Position numbers and translations under genes: made by a program. This document shows positions 14,611-16,674 of a stretch of 16,674 nt of DNA, in pieces. The notes below the pieces were generated by a model. The model was not told the origin of the DNA and did not search any database. It was given only the letters and a program-made list of their open reading frames with translations. The first letter of the stretch is position 1. Each line of letters opens with the position of its first letter. The DNA is from Prevotellaceae bacterium UBA7017 (GTDB lineage Bacteria > Bacteroidota > Bacteroidia > Bacteroidales > Bacteroidaceae), in assembly GCA_002449535.1 (NCBI GenBank), contig DJWZ01000116.1, positions 1 through 16,674 of the forward strand, read 5' to 3'.

Positions 14611-15486
14611 ATGAAAAAAGTAACGTCCATTATGAGTGCATTCATCGCATTCGTCATCATGTTTGCACTGACATCATGTGAAAAGGCAAATCTCGTTAGT
14701 GAAGAGATGCAGGGTGACCCTGCAGGAAATCTGAGCGTGAGCGTGTTCCAGATAGAACATACGGCATTTGCAAGTCTTACACGTGCTGCTGTAGGAGATG
14801 TTTGCACGAAGTTGAGTTTCGCAGTCTATGATGAAGAAGGTTCTCGCGTAAAGCAAGTAAATCAGACATCTGACAAAACGGGCTTTGGACAGTGCTCTTT
14901 CCAACTGGAAGAGGGTAACTATCAGCTGGTGGTCGTGGCGCATAGTGCCAAAGGTAACCCCACGATGACAAATCCTGGAAAAATTCAGTTTACTAATTCC
15001 ACGGGTTATACTGACACCTTTATTCATAACGAGGAAGTCACCATCGGCGAAGAAGCTGTTGCTTTGCAGATTTCCCTCAACCGTATTGTGGCACTTTGTC
15101 GGTTTGTTATCACAGATAATATTCCGGAAGAAGTGAAGAAAATACAATTCTACTATACTGGTGGCTCTGGAGCTTTTAATGCGGCAACAGGCTTGGGTAG
15201 TGTGAATAGTAAGCAGACGGTGGCGTTTGATGTCTCATTAGGGCAAACCCAGTTTGACCTATATACATTCCTCCATAACCAGGAGGACAATGTCGCGTTA
15301 AAGGTTACAGCCCTGGATGCCAATGGAAATGTGCTTTTCGAGCGCGATTTCGATGTACCAATGGAACAGAACCATATCACGTGGCTCTCCGGTGCATTCT
15401 TCAACGGCTCTGGTTCGTCGGTGACGACGGTGACTGGCGTGACGGTAAATACAGACTGGGCAGGTGAAACACATCTGACCTTCTGA
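14611..15486 (+). CDS. FimB/Mfa2-like fimbrial lipoprotein, second paralogue
   Basis: 291 residues from ATG 14611. An upstream in-frame start at 14566 lies inside the preceding gene and would bury the signal peptide, so it was rejected. The lipobox is FALTSC, with Cys23 lipidated. The architecture repeats that of the upstream gene: LEEGNYQLVVVAHS where the other has LPMGSYTMVVLGYG; LQISLNRIVALCRFVI for LNVTLNRVVARLQV; GAFNAATGLGS for KAFNPTTGLAS; TALDANGNVLFERDFDVPMEQNHITWLSGAFF for the C-terminal motif. They are clear but divergent paralogues from an old tandem duplication. TRAAV near residue 55 may be a processing site, as in the first copy. With 14 nt between the genes they are probably one transcript. 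An inverted repeat follows at 15501-15523. Confidence 0.7.
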   Translation: MKKVTSIMSAFIAFVIMFALTSCEKANLVSEEMQGDPAGNLSVSVFQIEHTAFASLTRAAVGDVCTKLSFAVYDEEGSRVKQVNQTSDKTGFGQCSFQLEEGNYQLVVVAHSAKGNPTMTNPGKIQFTNSTGYTDTFIHNEEVTIGEEAVALQISLNRIVALCRFVITDNIPEEVKKIQFYYTGGSGAFNAATGLGSVNSKQTVAFDVSLGQTQFDLYTFLHNQEDNVALKVTALDANGNVLFERDFDVPMEQNHITWLSGAFFNGSGSSVTTVTGVTVNTDWAGETHLTF

Positions 15487-15500
15487 GATTGAATAACAAA

Positions 15501-15523
15501 ATCAGATATAAAAAACATCTGAT
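15501..15523. repeat. Inverted repeat downstream of the fimbrial lipoprotein pair
   Basis: ATCAGAT and ATCTGAT form a perfect 7-bp inverted repeat around a 9-nt loop (ATAAAAAAC), 15 nt after the stop codon. No T-tract follows on the plus strand, so it may be a weak terminator or a protein site. Two CTCTTAA-like heptamers follow at 15526-15539. Confidence 0.45.
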
Positions 15524-15544
15524 AGGAATTAACTCTTAATGATT

Positions 15545-15614
15545 GGGGACAGGTGTGGGTCATGTAATATGGCTCCCCGAGGAAAAATTCCGAAAGCGAC
15601 GCCTACCTGTTCCC
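15545..15614 (+). ncRNA. Possible structured leader upstream of the UpxY-type gene
   Basis: GGGGACAGGT (15545-15554) can pair with ACCTGTTCCC (15605-15614) as a 10-bp RNA stem with one G-U pair. Inside the 50-nt loop GGAA and TTCC (15581-15591) form a small hairpin. TCCCC at 15574-15578 could pair instead with GGGGA at 15545-15549, so two exclusive folds are possible. No known riboswitch or small RNA family was recognised. A possible small ORF covers the same bases. Confidence 0.3.
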
Positions 15615-15707
15615 TTTATGTTTGAAGTACGAGAATTGACGAAAAAGAATAGAGAAACGCGTCCAGAGGAAATACGTTATACTCTTCTAAAAAAATATTT
15701 ACAATAA
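15555..15707 (+). CDS. Possible small protein or leader ORF before the UpxY-type gene
   Basis: A reading frame is open from 15543 to a TAA at 15705-15707 and ends 10 nt before the next ATG. With GTG 15555 as start it gives 50 residues, with TTG 15543 54, and with ATG 15618 29. The predicted peptide is basic (KFRKRRLPVPF) and its second half, FEVRELTKKNRETRPEEIRY, looks like a normal amphipathic helical protein sequence. It could be a small DNA- or RNA-binding protein, a leader peptide coupled to the next gene, or the tail of a decayed gene. I recognise no family. A frame this short can occur by chance, and an overlapping frame (15539-15625) is also open. Confidence 0.28.
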   Translation: MGHVIWLPEEKFRKRRLPVPFMFEVRELTKKNRETRPEEIRYTLLKKYLQ

Positions 15708-15717
15708 ATTATTTACT

Positions 15718-16383
15718 ATGCTACAGAATATTGTTTCTTATATCCCAGCCATTACAGACGGCAACGACGAAACCCTTTATACCGACCTCGGTCCCGATGA
15801 TGATGCCACAGATAGTCAGGTACTGTGGTATCCGATGCGCATACGTCATTCCAGCAATAAAAAAGCCTTCGATGTAAGGCAGTCGCTATACGAAAGAGGT
15901 TTCACCACCTATCTTCGTCTGGAACACAATGAGGAAATCAAAGACCAAGAGGTGCGCGAAACTTTAAAACCTGTATTCAGCAACCTCATCTTTGTGCAGG
16001 CAAAGAAGAAGATTCTCCGTAAGCTAAAGAATACCGATGCATCACTGATGTCCCTACAGTTCATGACGAAGACGCGACGTGATAGATACGAAAAATCCGT
16101 TGTCCTCTCTGTTCCTGATCGTGAGATGCAGAATTTTATTGATGCCGAGACCCGCGACGACCCCTTTAATCAACGTCGCCATTGGCTCTATGACGACAGT
16201 ATGGCAAAGCCCGGCAGGAAGGTGCGCATCCTCAGGGGACCATTTGCCGGTATTATTGGCGAGATAAAAAACTACAAAACCCATCGCGTCGTTGTTGTAA
16301 AACTCACAGACCTCGGCCTCGCCAATGCCCTCACCAAAATCCCCAAAAAAGACCTCGAATTCATAGAAACCACTACAGATTAA
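15718..16383 (+). CDS. upxY: UpxY-type NusG-like transcription antiterminator
   Basis: 221 residues. UpxY proteins are NusG paralogues of Bacteroidales that travel with RNA polymerase and prevent early termination in their own capsular polysaccharide operon. The N-terminal NGN-like domain is at about residues 38-150 (LWYPMRIRHSSNKKAFDVRQSLYERGFTT, LKPVFSNLIFVQAKKKIL). The C-terminal KOW domain is at about 166-216 (GRKVRILRGPFAGIIGEI, RVVVVKLTDLG). The domain order and the insert between the domains fit UpxY rather than the shorter housekeeping NusG, which is also normally next to secE and ribosomal protein genes. Such genes usually open a polysaccharide operon, so glycan genes are expected to the right of the window. 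No strong promoter is seen; TATGTTTG at 15617-15624 is a weak candidate. Confidence 0.85.
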   Translation: MLQNIVSYIPAITDGNDETLYTDLGPDDDATDSQVLWYPMRIRHSSNKKAFDVRQSLYERGFTTYLRLEHNEEIKDQEVRETLKPVFSNLIFVQAKKKILRKLKNTDASLMSLQFMTKTRRDRYEKSVVLSVPDREMQNFIDAETRDDPFNQRRHWLYDDSMAKPGRKVRILRGPFAGIIGEIKNYKTHRVVVVKLTDLGLANALTKIPKKDLEFIETTTD

Positions 16384-16395
16384 TTATTTTTTTAC

Positions 16396-16518
16396 CCCTT
16401 AGGAGGTGCAATTTTTCCTCCCTTCAGGGATTGTGTTTTTATCTCGTCGGCGGGAGAAATTTTGCGCGTCGGCGGACGCGATGGATTTTCTCCGTGGAAG
16501 ACAATTTTTGTGTCCCCA
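16396..16518. repeat. Hairpin-rich quasi-repeats after the UpxY-type gene
   Basis: A run of units about 19-26 bp apart, each with an ATTTTT-like core between G-rich and C-rich flanks: GGAGG/CCTCC at 16402-16421, and GGAGAAA/TTTCTCC at 16453-16459 and 16487-16493 enclosing a GC-rich stem CGCGTC/GACGCG (16465-16480, loop GGCG). The gene-free tail 16384-16674 also holds a GTGTCAT repeat and an A/T-rich end. Confidence 0.5.
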
Positions 16519-16528
16519 TTTCCGGGTG

Positions 16529-16561
16529 CGAAGGTACGACATTCCTATTGCGGTTTACGAA
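16529..16561 (-). promoter_or_regulatory. Possible variant promoter on the minus strand
   Basis: The minus strand reads TTCG (16558-16561), a 21-nt spacer and TACCTTCG (16529-16536), then CACCC. Both elements differ by one base from TTTG and TAnnTTTG. If active, it would transcribe the hairpin-rich block toward the 3' end of the UpxY-type gene. Confidence 0.25.
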
Positions 16562-16603
16562 TTTTTTCTAATTTTATTTTTGAGATTTTTGCAGTGGTCA
16601 CGT

Positions 16604-16626
16604 GTGTCATGTGTCATGAGTGTCAT
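16604..16626. repeat. GTGTCAT heptamer repeat
   Basis: Three copies of GTGTCAT: two contiguous (16604-16617), then a third at 16620-16626 after a GA insertion. The unit is again 7 bp but is richer in G/C than the other heptamer arrays. Confidence 0.6.
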
Positions 16627-16638
16627 TAAGCATTTCGG

Positions 16639-16654
16639 ATGAAAAAAGTTTCAT
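16639..16654. repeat. Short inverted repeat near the right edge
   Basis: ATGAAA and TTTCAT flank AAAG as a 6-bp inverted repeat in A/T-rich DNA that may be the upstream region of the next gene. It could be an operator; no more can be said. Confidence 0.3.
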
Positions 16655-16674
16655 GGTATATAATAATAAATATA

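Noticed and set aside
15501..15523. Intrinsic terminator on the plus strand
   Set aside because: The 7-bp stem is A/T rich and not followed by a T-tract; only listed as an inverted repeat.
15545..15614. tRNA or SRP RNA
   Set aside because: There is no T-loop or anticodon pattern and no conserved SRP apical loop (GGUCAGG...GGAAGCAGCC).
16406..16642. 78-codon plus-strand frame after the UpxY-type gene
   Set aside because: It starts with GTG, runs through the hairpin repeats, and its residues look like translated repeats with no domain or signal. It is probably non-coding.

Overview
The window looks like chromosomal DNA of a Bacteroidales bacterium, most likely Prevotella or a close relative. 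Several intergenic regions carry the Bacteroidetes-type promoter (TTTG at -33, TAnnTTTG at -7). Starts lack Shine-Dalgarno sequences and are preceded by A/T-rich DNA. Several signal peptides end in Ala before Gln. The gene content fits too: gyrA followed by a TPR protein, FimB/Mfa2-like lipoproteins, a UpxY-type NusG paralogue and a metal-type KdsA. This lineage call is inference; no 16S or other marker is present.

Layout. 1-4543 (+): the 3' end of gyrA, two exported TPR proteins and an MltF-like lytic transglycosylase, closely spaced (the last pair overlaps by 1 nt). 4544-4923: a gene-free stretch with a heptamer repeat, a tandem array of about 41-bp hairpin units and a promoter. 4924-6201 (+): a short AraC-type DNA-binding protein and a secreted DNA/RNA non-specific endonuclease. 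6240-6953 (-): an MTA/SAH-nucleosidase-family enzyme, convergent with the nuclease and divergent from the aminotransferase at 7165-8460 (+). 8514-8897: a small OmpA-like periplasmic protein. 8898-9267: 44-bp hairpin repeats, then the nrdD promoter. 9268-12705 (+): nrdD, nrdG and kdsA, with nrdG and kdsA overlapping by 4 nt. 12764-13576: methylmalonyl-CoA decarboxylase. 13682-15486: two tandem paralogous FimB/Mfa2-like lipoproteins. 15487-15717: a possible structured leader and a possible small ORF. 15718-16383: a UpxY-type antiterminator, which usually opens a capsule or exopolysaccharide operon. 16384-16674: hairpin-rich DNA.

How the genes work together. Most genes are housekeeping or envelope functions of an anaerobe: DNA topology, anaerobic deoxynucleotide synthesis, Kdo synthesis for LPS, succinate/propionate metabolism, peptidoglycan turnover, adhesins and surface polysaccharide control. 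No phage, IS element, CRISPR array, rRNA or tRNA was found.

The least explained signal is in the spacers. At least five intergenic regions hold short arrays with a strict 7-bp period but different unit sequences. Two further spacers hold longer tandem arrays (about 41 bp and 44 bp) whose units each centre on an inverted repeat, and the right end is another hairpin-rich block. These are the best candidates for something undescribed.
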